Part shown: piece after piece, positions 14,629 to 21,592 of the stretch | How positions within the stretch are numbered: the stretch's first letter is position 1 | Layout of the letters: each line of letters begins with the position of its first letter | Source of the DNA: CAZGTQ01 sp964528575 | GTDB lineage: Bacteria; Planctomycetota; UBA1135; GCA-002686595 | Direction of reading: 5' to 3' | DNA: 25,491 bases | Assembly (NCBI GenBank): GCA_964528575.1 | Contig: CAZGTQ010000061.1 | Span: forward strand, 1-25,491 | The notes under the pieces: model-generated | What the model was told of the DNA's origin: nothing | Seen by the model: only the letters and a program-made list of their open reading frames with translations | Databases searched by the model: none | Program-made: the position numbers and the translations under genes

Positions 14629-15480
14629 TCAGGCGAACGGTCCGCCCGCGGGCGGGCCGGGGAGCGGATCCCGGCCCGCGCGGCCCGTCCCGGCGCCTGT
14701 CCCGGCGCTCGCGCCGCGCGCGCGCCGGGCGAGGAACACGAGGCGCGAGCACTGCCCGAAAGCGAGGCCGCTCGCACGGGCGAGGCGCAGCGGGTCGGAG
14801 GCGGCGAGCGCGCCGAGCGTGCGCACGCCGGCGCGGCGCAGCGCATCGAGCGCCGCCGCGCCCAGGCCGTCGAGCGCGTCGGCGCGCAGCTCGTCCGGCG
14901 CGTCCGTGCGCGGCTCGCGGGCCGCGACGCCCGCGGGCGGCCGCGGCAGCAGCACTTCCGGCTCCCGACGCGCCGGCCCGGCGCCGGCGGGCGCACCGGC
15001 GCGCACCGAATCGACATCGAGAGCGGCATCGAGATCGGCATCGAGAGCGGCGTCGGCGCGCTCGCTGGCCTCCTGCGCCGGCTCGTCGCCACCGCCCGCT
15101 TCGTCGCGCGTGCGCCACGCGGCCAGCACGGCGTCGAGCATCGGGCGCGGAGCGACGGGACGCTCGGCGCGCGCGGGCACGGCCGCGGGCGCCGCGCTCT
15201 CCTCGCACTGCACGTCCTCGCCCGGCTCGTCGAGCGCTTCGTCGACCGGTTCGTCGCCCGCCTCGTCGTCCAGCGGCAGCTCGACCAGGCGCGCGCGCAG
15301 GGCGCGGGATTCGGCGAAAAAGCGCCGGACCCGCGCCGGCCCGGACTCGAGTACGTCGGCGAGCTGCGTGGGCTCGAGCCGCTCGAGCTCGTCGAGCGTG
15401 CGGCAGCCGGCTTCGCGCAGACGCTGCAGGGTCGCCGGGCCGTCCGCGTGGAGGTTGCAGAGCAGGGCGAGTGCGTCCAA
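14629..15480 (-). CDS. Protein with two helix-hairpin-helix (DUF4332-like) domains
   Basis: 283 residues, starting three bases after the ParA stop, so almost certainly co-translated with parA. The N-terminal ~60 residues (GPATLQRLREAGCRTLDELE, QLADVLESGPARVRRFFAES) and residues about 195-250 (LDGLGAAALDALRRAGVRTL, RLARASGLAFGQCSRLVFLA) each show the helix-turn-helix spacing of HhH/DUF4332 modules, which usually bind DNA without sequence specificity. They are joined by a long acidic, low-complexity linker (about 70-190) that includes a 12-bp repeat encoding DADLDAALD. The C-terminus is Gly/Pro/Ala-rich and disordered. Paired with an orphan ParA and no ParB, it may serve as the DNA-binding or adaptor partner. 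That is inference; the HhH call is moderate. Confidence 0.75.
   Translation of the reverse strand: MDALALLCNLHADGPATLQRLREAGCRTLDELERLEPTQLADVLESGPARVRRFFAESRALRARLVELPLDDEAGDEPVDEALDEPGEDVQCEESAAPAAVPARAERPVAPRPMLDAVLAAWRTRDEAGGGDEPAQEASERADAALDADLDAALDVDSVRAGAPAGAGPARREPEVLLPRPPAGVAAREPRTDAPDELRADALDGLGAAALDALRRAGVRTLGALAASDPLRLARASGLAFGQCSRLVFLARRARGASAGTGAGTGRAGRDPLPGPPAGGPFA
15016..15051 (-). repeat. 12-bp in-frame tandem repeat, 3 units
   Basis: Units ATCGAGAGCGGC (15016), ATCGAGATCGGC (15028) and ATCGAGAGCGGC (15040) lie head to tail. On the minus strand they encode the acidic A-(A/D)-L-D pattern in the linker of the HhH protein. Confidence 0.85.
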
Positions 15481-15483
15481 GGT

Positions 15484-16317
15484 TCAGGCTCCGCGGGCCG
15501 GGTCGGTTCGGGACGGCGCGGTTCGGGACGGCGCGGCGGCCGCGGCGAGCGCCTCGTCGCGGCCGAGCGAGCGCACCTCGTGCGCCAGGGAGGCGAAGTC
15601 CGCCGCGGCGCGCGCGCGCGGGTCGAGCACCTGGACCGGCGCACCGTACGCCGCCGCCTCGCGCAGGCGCACGCTCGTGCGGATCGCCGTGTCGAACATG
15701 AGCGGGCCGAAGCGCGCGTGCATGCCGACGAGCACCTCGCGCGCGAAGCGCGTGCGGCGGTCGAACAGCGTCGCGAGCACGCGCAGCTCGGGCCGGCGGC
15801 CGAGCTCGAGCGCGCGCTCCGCGAACAGCGCGCTCGCGCGCAGGGCGCCTTGCAGCGCGAACGCGCCCGTTTCGACGACGAGCACGAGGAGGTCGGCCGC
15901 GCGCAGCGCGTTGGCGCACAGGACGCCGTCGGCGCGCGGCGGGCAGTCGATCACGACGCGATCCCAGCCGGCGCCGGAGGCGCGCAGCGCCGCGTCGAGC
16001 GCGCGCTCGGGTCCGAGCGAGCGCTCGGCCGTCTCCTCGAACGCCCCGAGCTCGAGCTGCGCGGGGCAGAGCTCGAAGCCGCCGGGGACGGACACGCTCG
16101 CCGCCGCGAGGTCCGCCTCGCCGCGCAGCACCTCGAGCGTGCCGGGGCCGGTCGCGACAGACGCGTCGCGGCCGAGGCCGAGCGTCGCGTGCGCCTGCGG
16201 ATCGAGGTCGACCAGCAGGACGCGCTCGCCGAGCTGCGCGAGCGCGGCGGCGAGGTGGATCGCCGTCGTCGTCTTCCCACAGCCGCCCTTCTGGTTCGCG
16301 AGAGCGAGGACCCGCAT
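15484..16317 (-). CDS. parA: ParA/Soj-type ATPase
   Basis: 277 residues. The deviant Walker A QKGGCGKTTT holds signature Lys10 and Lys15. Switch I follows as VDLDPQAHATLGL (Asp37, Asp39), and Walker B/switch II as VVIDCPPRADGVL. The ParA-type C-terminal region (RTRFAREVLVGMHARFG, AIRTSVRLREAAAYGAPV) is intact. ParA proteins dimerise with ATP, bind nucleoid DNA non-specifically and position chromosomes, plasmids or large complexes. No ParB is encoded nearby; the next gene, three bases downstream, is the HhH protein. Upstream, after 69 bases holding an inverted repeat, is the MinD/FlhG-like ATPase gene. The C-terminal tail carries a short duplication (PSRTAPSRTD). ATG 16317 is chosen because the Walker A begins at residue 9, as in the family. 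Highly confident on family; cargo unknown. Confidence 0.92.
   Translation of the reverse strand: MRVLALANQKGGCGKTTTAIHLAAALAQLGERVLLVDLDPQAHATLGLGRDASVATGPGTLEVLRGEADLAAASVSVPGGFELCPAQLELGAFEETAERSLGPERALDAALRASGAGWDRVVIDCPPRADGVLCANALRAADLLVLVVETGAFALQGALRASALFAERALELGRRPELRVLATLFDRRTRFAREVLVGMHARFGPLMFDTAIRTSVRLREAAAYGAPVQVLDPRARAAADFASLAHEVRSLGRDEALAAAAAPSRTAPSRTDPARGA
15505..15534 (-). repeat. 15-bp in-frame tandem duplication at the ParA C-terminus
   Basis: GGTTCGGGACGGCGC is present twice in a row (15505 and 15520), encoding the doubled PSRTA near the end of ParA. Confidence 0.85.
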
Positions 16318-16320
16318 CGA

Positions 16321-16360
16321 CCGCCCTTATCCTCTTTCGCGGGACGCGGTTCAAGGGCGG
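16321..16360 (-). promoter_or_regulatory. 8-bp inverted repeat directly before parA (candidate operator or RBS-masking hairpin)
   Basis: CCGCCCTT (16321-16328) and AAGGGCGG (16353-16360) are perfect inverted copies 24 bases apart. On the parA sense strand the second arm reads AAGGGCGG and ends three bases before ATG 16317, where a ribosome would bind. The repeat may be a dimeric regulator's operator, as ParA family operons are often autoregulated, or an RNA stem that hides the start. It occupies most of the 69-base gap after the MinD/FlhG-like gene. Confidence 0.45.
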
Positions 16361-16386
16361 CGCGGCGCGCCGAGCACGAGCGCGCG

Positions 16387-17262
16387 CTAGCGGAGCGCGC
16401 GGCGCGCCTTCTCGTAGAACGGGCGCGTGCCGCGCGCGACGTCGATCGCTCCCCACGTCGCGATCGCGCGCATCGACGTCGCGACCACGCAGTGCGGGTC
16501 CAACGTCGTCAGCGGGACGCGCTCCTGCACGCTGCGCGTGACCGCGTGGTCCTGCGGGATCCAGCCGACGAGCTCGGGCGCGTGGCCGAGGAAGCGCTGC
16601 GCGGCCGCGCGGAAGCGCTCCCAGCTCGCCAGCGCCGTCTCCTCGTCGATGCTGCGGTTGATCACGAGGCCGACGCGCACCTGCGGGTTGACCATCGTCG
16701 CGCGCTTGTAGAGCGCGTAGCCGTCCGACAGCGCCGTGACCTCGGGGTTCGAGACGAGCAGGAGCGTGCTCGCCGCCGCCAGGTGCGCGATCGTCGCGTA
16801 GCCGATGCCGGCGCCGTGGTCGATCACGAGCAGGTCGAAGCTCTGCTCGAGCGGCTCGAGGACGCGGAACAGCCGGTCGAGCTCGCGCCGCGTCGGGTTG
16901 GCGAGCGCGTGGCGGCCGACGCCGCCCGAGAGCAGATGCAGGCCGTGCGGGCCCTCGACGAGCGCGTCCTCGAGGCGCGCCTCGCCGGTCAGCAGGTGCC
17001 CCAGGTCGTAGCGCGGCGCCAGGCCGAGCAGCAGGTGGTCGTTCGCGAGACCGGCGTCGAAGTCGAGCAGACAGACCCGCTCGCCGCGGGCGGCCCGCAG
17101 GGCGGCGACGTTGGTCGCGAGGACGCTCTTGCCGGTGCCGCCCTTGCCGCTGGCGATGCACAGGACCCGCGCTCCGGCCGCTCCCTCCCCTTCGGTACGG
17201 CCTGTCGGTGACGGGCGGCGGCCGGCGCGCAGCCGAGCCCACGAACGCACGGTGTCGAGCAT
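16387..17262 (-). CDS. MinD/FlhG-family ATPase
   Basis: 291 residues. After about 30 disordered N-terminal residues comes the deviant Walker A ASGKGGTGKSVLATNVAAL (Lys40, Lys45), then LLDFDAGLANDHLLLGL, a near match to the D-x-D-x-G-L-A-N block typical of FlhG/YlxH and MinD, and Walker B FDLLVIDHGAGIGYATIAHL. Later motifs are LLVSNPEVTALSDGYALYKR and VGLVINRS. FlhG regulates flagellar number and MinD places division proteins; no flagellar gene or MinC/MinE is nearby, so the role is open. No membrane-targeting amphipathic helix is obvious at the C-terminus, which argues against a classical MinD. It is first in a minus-strand set with parA and the HhH gene. ATG 17262 lacks a clear Shine-Dalgarno. 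Upstream DNA holds repeats. Family confident. Confidence 0.88.
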   Translation of the reverse strand: MLDTVRSWARLRAGRRPSPTGRTEGEGAAGARVLCIASGKGGTGKSVLATNVAALRAARGERVCLLDFDAGLANDHLLLGLAPRYDLGHLLTGEARLEDALVEGPHGLHLLSGGVGRHALANPTRRELDRLFRVLEPLEQSFDLLVIDHGAGIGYATIAHLAAASTLLLVSNPEVTALSDGYALYKRATMVNPQVRVGLVINRSIDEETALASWERFRAAAQRFLGHAPELVGWIPQDHAVTRSVQERVPLTTLDPHCVVATSMRAIATWGAIDVARGTRPFYEKARRALR

Positions 17263-17363
17263 CAGTTGTTCGCCGGTCCCCTAGTTCGGCGCGCCATCAT
17301 GACGGGCGCACGCCGCGCGTCAACGCGTCGTCGGCCGATTCGGGCGCAGTCGCGGGCCGAAAG

Positions 17364-17452
17364 GCGCGCGGCGGGCGGCGCGCAAAGGATAGGGCAGCGC
17401 GCGGCGGGCGGCGCGCAAAGGATGGAGAGCAGCGCGCGGCGGGCGGCCCGCC
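17364..17452. repeat. 33-35-bp intergenic tandem repeat, 2.6 units
   Basis: The unit starting GCGCGCGGCGGGCGGCGCGC and ending in AAAGGAT plus a purine-rich tail occurs at 17364-17396 (33 bp) and 17397-17431 (35 bp), with a partial third copy at 17432-17452. It lies in the 256-base gap between the pyk stop and the MinD/FlhG-like start. No ORF is supported here. The array may have arisen by slippage or may be a binding array for a regulator of the downstream gene. Confidence 0.85.
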
Positions 17453-17480
17453 ACCCCCACCCTCCGCCCTGCGGACCGGC

Positions 17481-17510
17481 GTCGGTGGCGGTCGGTGGCG
17501 GTCGGTGGCC
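17481..17510. repeat. 10-bp tandem repeat, 3 units
   Basis: GTCGGTGGCG is repeated at 17481 and 17491, with GTCGGTGGCC at 17501, just past the pyruvate kinase stop codon. A TTTTT run on the minus strand (17516-17512) lies between the stop and the array, but no strong hairpin precedes it, so a terminator is not claimed. Confidence 0.8.
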
Positions 17511-17518
17511 GAAAAACG

Positions 17519-18958
17519 TCAGCGCAGCTCCATCGACTCGCCGATGCGATGGAGCTTCATCACGTTCGTGGTGCGGCTCCGGCCGGGCGGGACGCCGGCG
17601 ACGAACGCGAGCGACTCGCCGTGCTTGGCGAGGCCGCGCTCGACCAGGAGGCGGGTCGCGACGCCCAGCATGCCCTCGAGCGAGAGCTCGCGGTCGCAGG
17701 GCAACGGCTGGACGTTCGCGAGGACCGCCATGCGGCGCAGCGTGCGCGCGTGCGGCGAGAGCGCGACGATCTTCGCCAGCGGGCGGTAGCGCGACAGCAG
17801 GCGCGCCGTGTAGCCCGACTCGGTGAAGCAGACGATGTGGCGCAGGCGCAGGGCCTCGGCCGCCTCGACGGCCGCATGGGCGGTCGCGTGCGAGAAGTCG
17901 ACGCCGGCGCGCATGAAGTCGATGCGCGGGCGCTGGCGGAAGCGGGGGCTCGACTCGACCTCGCGGGCGATCCGCACCATCGTCTGGACCGCCTCGACCG
18001 GGTAGCTGCCGACGGCGGTCTCGGCCGACAGCATCACGGCGTCGGTGCCGTCCAGGACGGCGTTCGCGACGTCCGCCGCCTCGGCGCGGGTCGGGCGCGG
18101 GGCGTCGACCATCGACTCGAGCATCTCGGTCGCGGTGATCGTGAAACGGCCGCGCTCCAGCGCCTGCTGCAGCAGCGTCTTCTGGATCATCGGCAGGCGC
18201 TCGAGCTCGACCTCGACGCCCAGGTCGCCGCGCGCGACCATGATGCCGTCGGTCGCGTCGAGGATCGGGACGATGTTCTCGAGCGCGGCGGAGCGCTCGA
18301 TCTTCGCGACGATCTGGCAGTCGGGGGCGAGCTCGCGCACCTGGCGGATGTCGTCGGCGTCCGCGACGAAGCTCACGCCGATCATGTCGACCTCGTGCTC
18401 GCGGGCGAATGCGAGATCCTCGCGGTCCTTCGCCGTCGGCAGGTCGATCTCGAGCTTCGTGTCCGGCAGGTTGACGCCCTTGCGGTCGCCGATCTTGCCG
18501 CCTTTGCGCACGCGCGCGCGCCACGCTCCCGCGCCCGGCGCGCGCGACTCGACGATCAGCTCGACGACCCCGTCGGCGAGGAAGATGCGGTGGCCGAGAT
18601 CGAGCGCGTCCTGGAAGCCGGCGACGTCGAACGTGAGCTCGCCCTCGCGCGCCTCGCCCGCGCTCTCGCGCAGATCGAGCTCGTCGCCGCGCCGCAACCG
18701 CCGCAAGCCGCCCTCCATCGTGCCGAGCCGCAGCTTGGGTCCCTGGATGTCGGCGAGCACGCCGATGGCGACGCCGCGCTCGTCGGCCGCTTGCCGGATC
18801 GCGCGCAGCCGCCGCAGGTGGTCGTCGTGCGTCCCGTGGCTGAAGTTCAGCCGCGCGACCGACAGCCCCGCGTCGATCAGCTCGCCGAGGAGGCCCTCGG
18901 ACGCGGGCCCGATGGTCGCGACGACCTTCGTGTTCGATCTCAGCACCGCCACCTTCAA
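17519..18958 (-). CDS. pyk: Pyruvate kinase
   Basis: 479 residues. The enzyme makes pyruvate and ATP from phosphoenolpyruvate and ADP, the last step of glycolysis, in the cytoplasm. Signature blocks are intact and in order: NTKVVATIGPAS, VARLNFSHG, DIQGPKLRLG, KGGKIGDRKGVNLP, MIGVSFV, the active-site IVAKIERSAALENI with its catalytic Lys, DGIMVARGDLGVEVELERLP, TITATEMLESMVDAPRPTRAEAADVANAVLDGTDAVMLSAETAVG, and a full C-terminal allosteric domain. The common ATQML is ATEML here. The start is taken as TTG 18958, which overlaps the upstream stop as TTGA; GTG 18952 or GTG 18946 are close alternatives. It is the second gene of a two-gene unit behind the membrane spermidine-synthase-like gene, so its translation is probably coupled to it. 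Confidence 0.96.
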   Translation of the reverse strand: MKVAVLRSNTKVVATIGPASEGLLGELIDAGLSVARLNFSHGTHDDHLRRLRAIRQAADERGVAIGVLADIQGPKLRLGTMEGGLRRLRRGDELDLRESAGEAREGELTFDVAGFQDALDLGHRIFLADGVVELIVESRAPGAGAWRARVRKGGKIGDRKGVNLPDTKLEIDLPTAKDREDLAFAREHEVDMIGVSFVADADDIRQVRELAPDCQIVAKIERSAALENIVPILDATDGIMVARGDLGVEVELERLPMIQKTLLQQALERGRFTITATEMLESMVDAPRPTRAEAADVANAVLDGTDAVMLSAETAVGSYPVEAVQTMVRIAREVESSPRFRQRPRIDFMRAGVDFSHATAHAAVEAAEALRLRHIVCFTESGYTARLLSRYRPLAKIVALSPHARTLRRMAVLANVQPLPCDRELSLEGMLGVATRLLVERGLAKHGESLAFVAGVPPGRSRTTNVMKLHRIGESMELR

Positions 18959-21450
18959 CCCCCCGAGCGCTCCGGCGACAACGGGCCACTCGTCGCGAGC
19001 GCGGTGCCGAGCGCGTACGCGACGACCGCGACGACCGAGACGGCGCGGAAGCCGCTCTCCATCGCGATGACGATGCACAGGATCGAGCCGACGACGCTCG
19101 CGGCCCCGTTCGCTCCCAGCGCCCACGGCACGAGCGGCGGCGCGAGGCGCCGCAGGCGCGCGAGACCGATCGGGAACGGCATGCCCATCAGGAAGTTGAT
19201 CGGCGCGAGCAGCGCGACGACGACCGCGATGCGGCCGGCGAGCGGCAGGAACAGGAGCGCGTCGAGGACGAGCTCGAGCGCGACCGCGAGCAGCACGATG
19301 CCGAGCGCGAGCAGCGCGACGATCGCGCGCAGCCGTCCGGCCGGCCGGTCCATGAAGCGCCGCGCGTACAGGCTGCCGAGCCCCGCGAAGAACAGGAAGC
19401 ACGACAGCACGACGGTCAGCGAATACGTGGGGTGGCCGAGGAACAGCACGAGGCGCTGGATCGTGCTGATCTCGAGGAACATGAAGCCCGCGCCGAGCCC
19501 GAGGAAGTACGCGAGGTGGCGGCCGGCGTGGGCGCCGCGCAGGCCCTTGCTGCGCAGGAACGCGAGCGGCAGGAGCACGAGCAGCGCGGTCAGGACCGAC
19601 GTCTGCACGAGCAGCGTGCCGAGGATGCGCAGGCCGATCGGTCCGCCGGTGAGATCGTGCCAGCCGCGCGTCTCGCTCGCCTCGCTCCAGAGCGCCGACC
19701 ACGAGTGGAAGTTGAAGAAGAACGGCGAGTCGTCCGAGACCGGCGCGACCTCCCAGCGGTACGCGTCGTAGAACTCCTCCTCGGTGCCCGCGTCGATCGC
19801 GGCCGCGAGGTGCGCGAACTCGTTCTTCGCCGCGCCGTCGGACGCGGCGCCGGGCAGGTACATCACGCGGTAGCCCGGCACCTGGTCCGCCTGGCGGTAG
19901 TAGGCGATCGACTCCGCCGGCAGCGGATCGAGCGAGAACACGCAGCCGGAGAAGCGGATGATCTCGCCCGTCGCCGGATGCGGGATCTCGTGGAAGATCA
20001 CCGCGGCGTGGTCGGACGGCCGCGCGACGCCGCGCCGGCGCAGCTCGCTCAAGGCGATCGCGAACAGCCGCAGGTTCTCGCGCGGCGGGTCGTACGCGAG
20101 CCGGATCATGCCGAGCGTGCCGCCCGGCGCGAGGTGGTCGAAGTACTCGCGCAGCGCTTCGCTCGTGTACAGGTACGACTCGGACAGCACGTACGCGCCC
20201 GCGTTGCCCGCGGTGTACGTGTCGGTGCCCGAGAGCTGGATCACGTCGAAGCGTTCGTCGAGCCGCCGCAGCGTGCTGCGCCCCTCGCCGACGCGCACCT
20301 CGACGCCCGGCCGGTGGTACACGTCGGCGTTGAACTCGCGCAGCTCCTCCCCGACGAGGCGCACCGTCTCCGGGTTGATCTCGATGCCGAGCACGTGGCT
20401 GACGCCCTGGTCGAGCGCGAAGCGCAGGTCGATGCCTCCGCCGATGCCGATCGCGAGCGCCTTCGGCCCCGCGGCGCCGGGATCGCGCTCCAGCTCCTGC
20501 CGGTGCGGCACGTACGCGAGCGTGTTGAGCGCGACCTTCGGCTCGAGCTCCCAGCTCGCGTCCGAGTGCATGACCGTGATCGCGTCGCCGTCCTGGTAGA
20601 TGTTGATCCGCTTCGACTCGGGCAGCTCGACGAGGTCGAGGCGGCACAGCGACGACCAGCGCGAGAGCACGAGCTTCGCGCCGGGCTCGCTCGCGAGCTG
20701 CTGCGCCATCGCTTTCGTGCTCGAGACGCCGACCTCGAGCCAGTCGCGGCCGACCGCGAAGAGCACGAGCCCGGCGACGAGCGTGACCGCCGCGCCGACG
20801 CCTGCGACGCGCCGCCGCCCGCTCCGTTCGCTCCGTTCGCCCCGATCATCCTCGTCGCCCGCGGGGCTGCGCCCCGCGACGAACGCGAGCCCCGCCAAGG
20901 GCCCGGCCAGCGCGCACAGCACGAGCAGCCGCTCGCCGCCCAGCGCCGCGATCAGCGCGATGAACGCCCACGCTCCGACCGCGCTCCCGATCAGGTTGAC
21001 GAAGTACAGCCGGTGCACGTCGCGCGCCGCGGACAGGCACAGCGTGATCACGAGCCCGCCGAAGAAGTACGGGACCAGCAGGTAGCTGTAGAAGACCGAG
21101 AGCGTGACGTAATCGCCCTGCGCGGTCATCTCCGCCGCGCGGTCGGCGGTCATCGACAGCAGTTGGTAGCCGGCGAGCGTCGAGACCGCGAACAAGGTCG
21201 AGCACCACGCCAGGCGCGCGCGGACGTCGCCGCGCAGCAGGCTCGGCCACACCGTGACGAGCGACCCGGCCGCGGCGAAGCCGAGCAGCGTCATCGTCAC
21301 CACCATGTACGAATGGTGGTGCCACATCATCACCGACAGGATGCGCGTCTGCAGGACCTGCAGCGCGAGCACGGCGGCCGAGACCAGGAACAAGCCCAGG
21401 GCCGGCCACGGACCGCGCACGTCGGGGGGGGGCTCGCTGTGCGTGTTCAT
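18955..21450 (-). CDS. Polytopic membrane protein with spermidine-synthase-like (SAM-fold) domain
   Basis: 831 residues. About seven N-terminal membrane helices (residues about 18-237) are followed by a soluble domain of about 350 residues and some eight more helices from about 615 on. The soluble part has the Rossmann SAM/dcSAM-binding pattern of aminopropyltransferases: ALAIGIGGGIDLRFALDQG, then HVLGIEINPETVRLV with acidic Glu/Asn at the ribose, VRVGEGRSTLRRL, FDVIQLSGTDTYTAG in the catalytic-Asp region, and ALREYFDHLAPGGTLGMI. The C-terminal FLEISTIQRLVLFLGHPTYSLTVVL is a hallmark of this membrane family. Such proteins are often annotated as spermidine synthases but their reaction is unproven. 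ATG 21450 has no Shine-Dalgarno; a TATGCT box lies 20 bases upstream. The stop overlaps the pyk start (TTGA). Architecture confident, activity unknown. Confidence 0.88.
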   Translation of the reverse strand: MNTHSEPPPDVRGPWPALGLFLVSAAVLALQVLQTRILSVMMWHHHSYMVVTMTLLGFAAAGSLVTVWPSLLRGDVRARLAWCSTLFAVSTLAGYQLLSMTADRAAEMTAQGDYVTLSVFYSYLLVPYFFGGLVITLCLSAARDVHRLYFVNLIGSAVGAWAFIALIAALGGERLLVLCALAGPLAGLAFVAGRSPAGDEDDRGERSERSGRRRVAGVGAAVTLVAGLVLFAVGRDWLEVGVSSTKAMAQQLASEPGAKLVLSRWSSLCRLDLVELPESKRINIYQDGDAITVMHSDASWELEPKVALNTLAYVPHRQELERDPGAAGPKALAIGIGGGIDLRFALDQGVSHVLGIEINPETVRLVGEELREFNADVYHRPGVEVRVGEGRSTLRRLDERFDVIQLSGTDTYTAGNAGAYVLSESYLYTSEALREYFDHLAPGGTLGMIRLAYDPPRENLRLFAIALSELRRRGVARPSDHAAVIFHEIPHPATGEIIRFSGCVFSLDPLPAESIAYYRQADQVPGYRVMYLPGAASDGAAKNEFAHLAAAIDAGTEEEFYDAYRWEVAPVSDDSPFFFNFHSWSALWSEASETRGWHDLTGGPIGLRILGTLLVQTSVLTALLVLLPLAFLRSKGLRGAHAGRHLAYFLGLGAGFMFLEISTIQRLVLFLGHPTYSLTVVLSCFLFFAGLGSLYARRFMDRPAGRLRAIVALLALGIVLLAVALELVLDALLFLPLAGRIAVVVALLAPINFLMGMPFPIGLARLRRLAPPLVPWALGANGAASVVGSILCIVIAMESGFRAVSVVAVVAYALGTALATSGPLSPERSGG

Positions 21451-21470
21451 CCGGACGAAGAGAGCCGGGG

Positions 21471-21476
21471 AGCATA
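21471..21476 (-). promoter_or_regulatory. Candidate -10 box of the spermidine-synthase-like/pyk unit
   Basis: TATGCT on the minus strand (21476-21471) lies 20 bases before ATG 21450. No -35-like hexamer stands out at 16-18 bp, so this is a weak call. Confidence 0.3.
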
Positions 21477-21510
21477 CGGGCCCGCCCCGCGCGCCGTCTC
21501 CCCCACCACG

Positions 21511-21529
21511 AAAAAGAGCGGCGCGCTCT
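21511..21529 (-). terminator. Rho-independent terminator of the cysteine operon
   Basis: On the minus strand AGAGCG (21529-21524), loop CGC and CGCTCT (21520-21515) form a 6-bp GC-rich stem that runs straight into TTTT (21514-21511). It lies 64 bases past the cysteine synthase stop and before the next minus-strand gene. This is the only hairpin plus T-run seen in the window. Confidence 0.7.
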
Positions 21530-21592
21530 GCGCGGATCGGCGCTTCGCCAACCGCACTAGACCGCGCCGCACCAGACCGCGCCGCTCGGGAC

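Noticed and set aside
14642..14655. Perfect 14-bp palindrome CCGCCCGCGGGCGG
   Set aside because: It lies in the Gly/Pro-rich coding tail of the HhH protein. GC-only palindromes of this size are expected often in DNA of this composition.
14629..15480. HhH protein as ParB
   Set aside because: No ParB/HTH core or box motif is present. The recognisable parts are HhH/DUF4332-like.
13257..15701. Plus-strand 814-codon frame
   Set aside because: It spans three minus-strand genes and intergenic DNA with Arg-rich composition and no motifs; a GC-rich shadow.
16387..17262. Calling this gene flhG or minD outright
   Set aside because: No flagellar or min genes are nearby, and the typical MinD C-terminal amphipathic helix is not evident. 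Only the family is supported.
17512..17521. TTTTT after the pyk stop as a Rho-independent terminator
   Set aside because: Only a 3-bp stem can be drawn directly before it.
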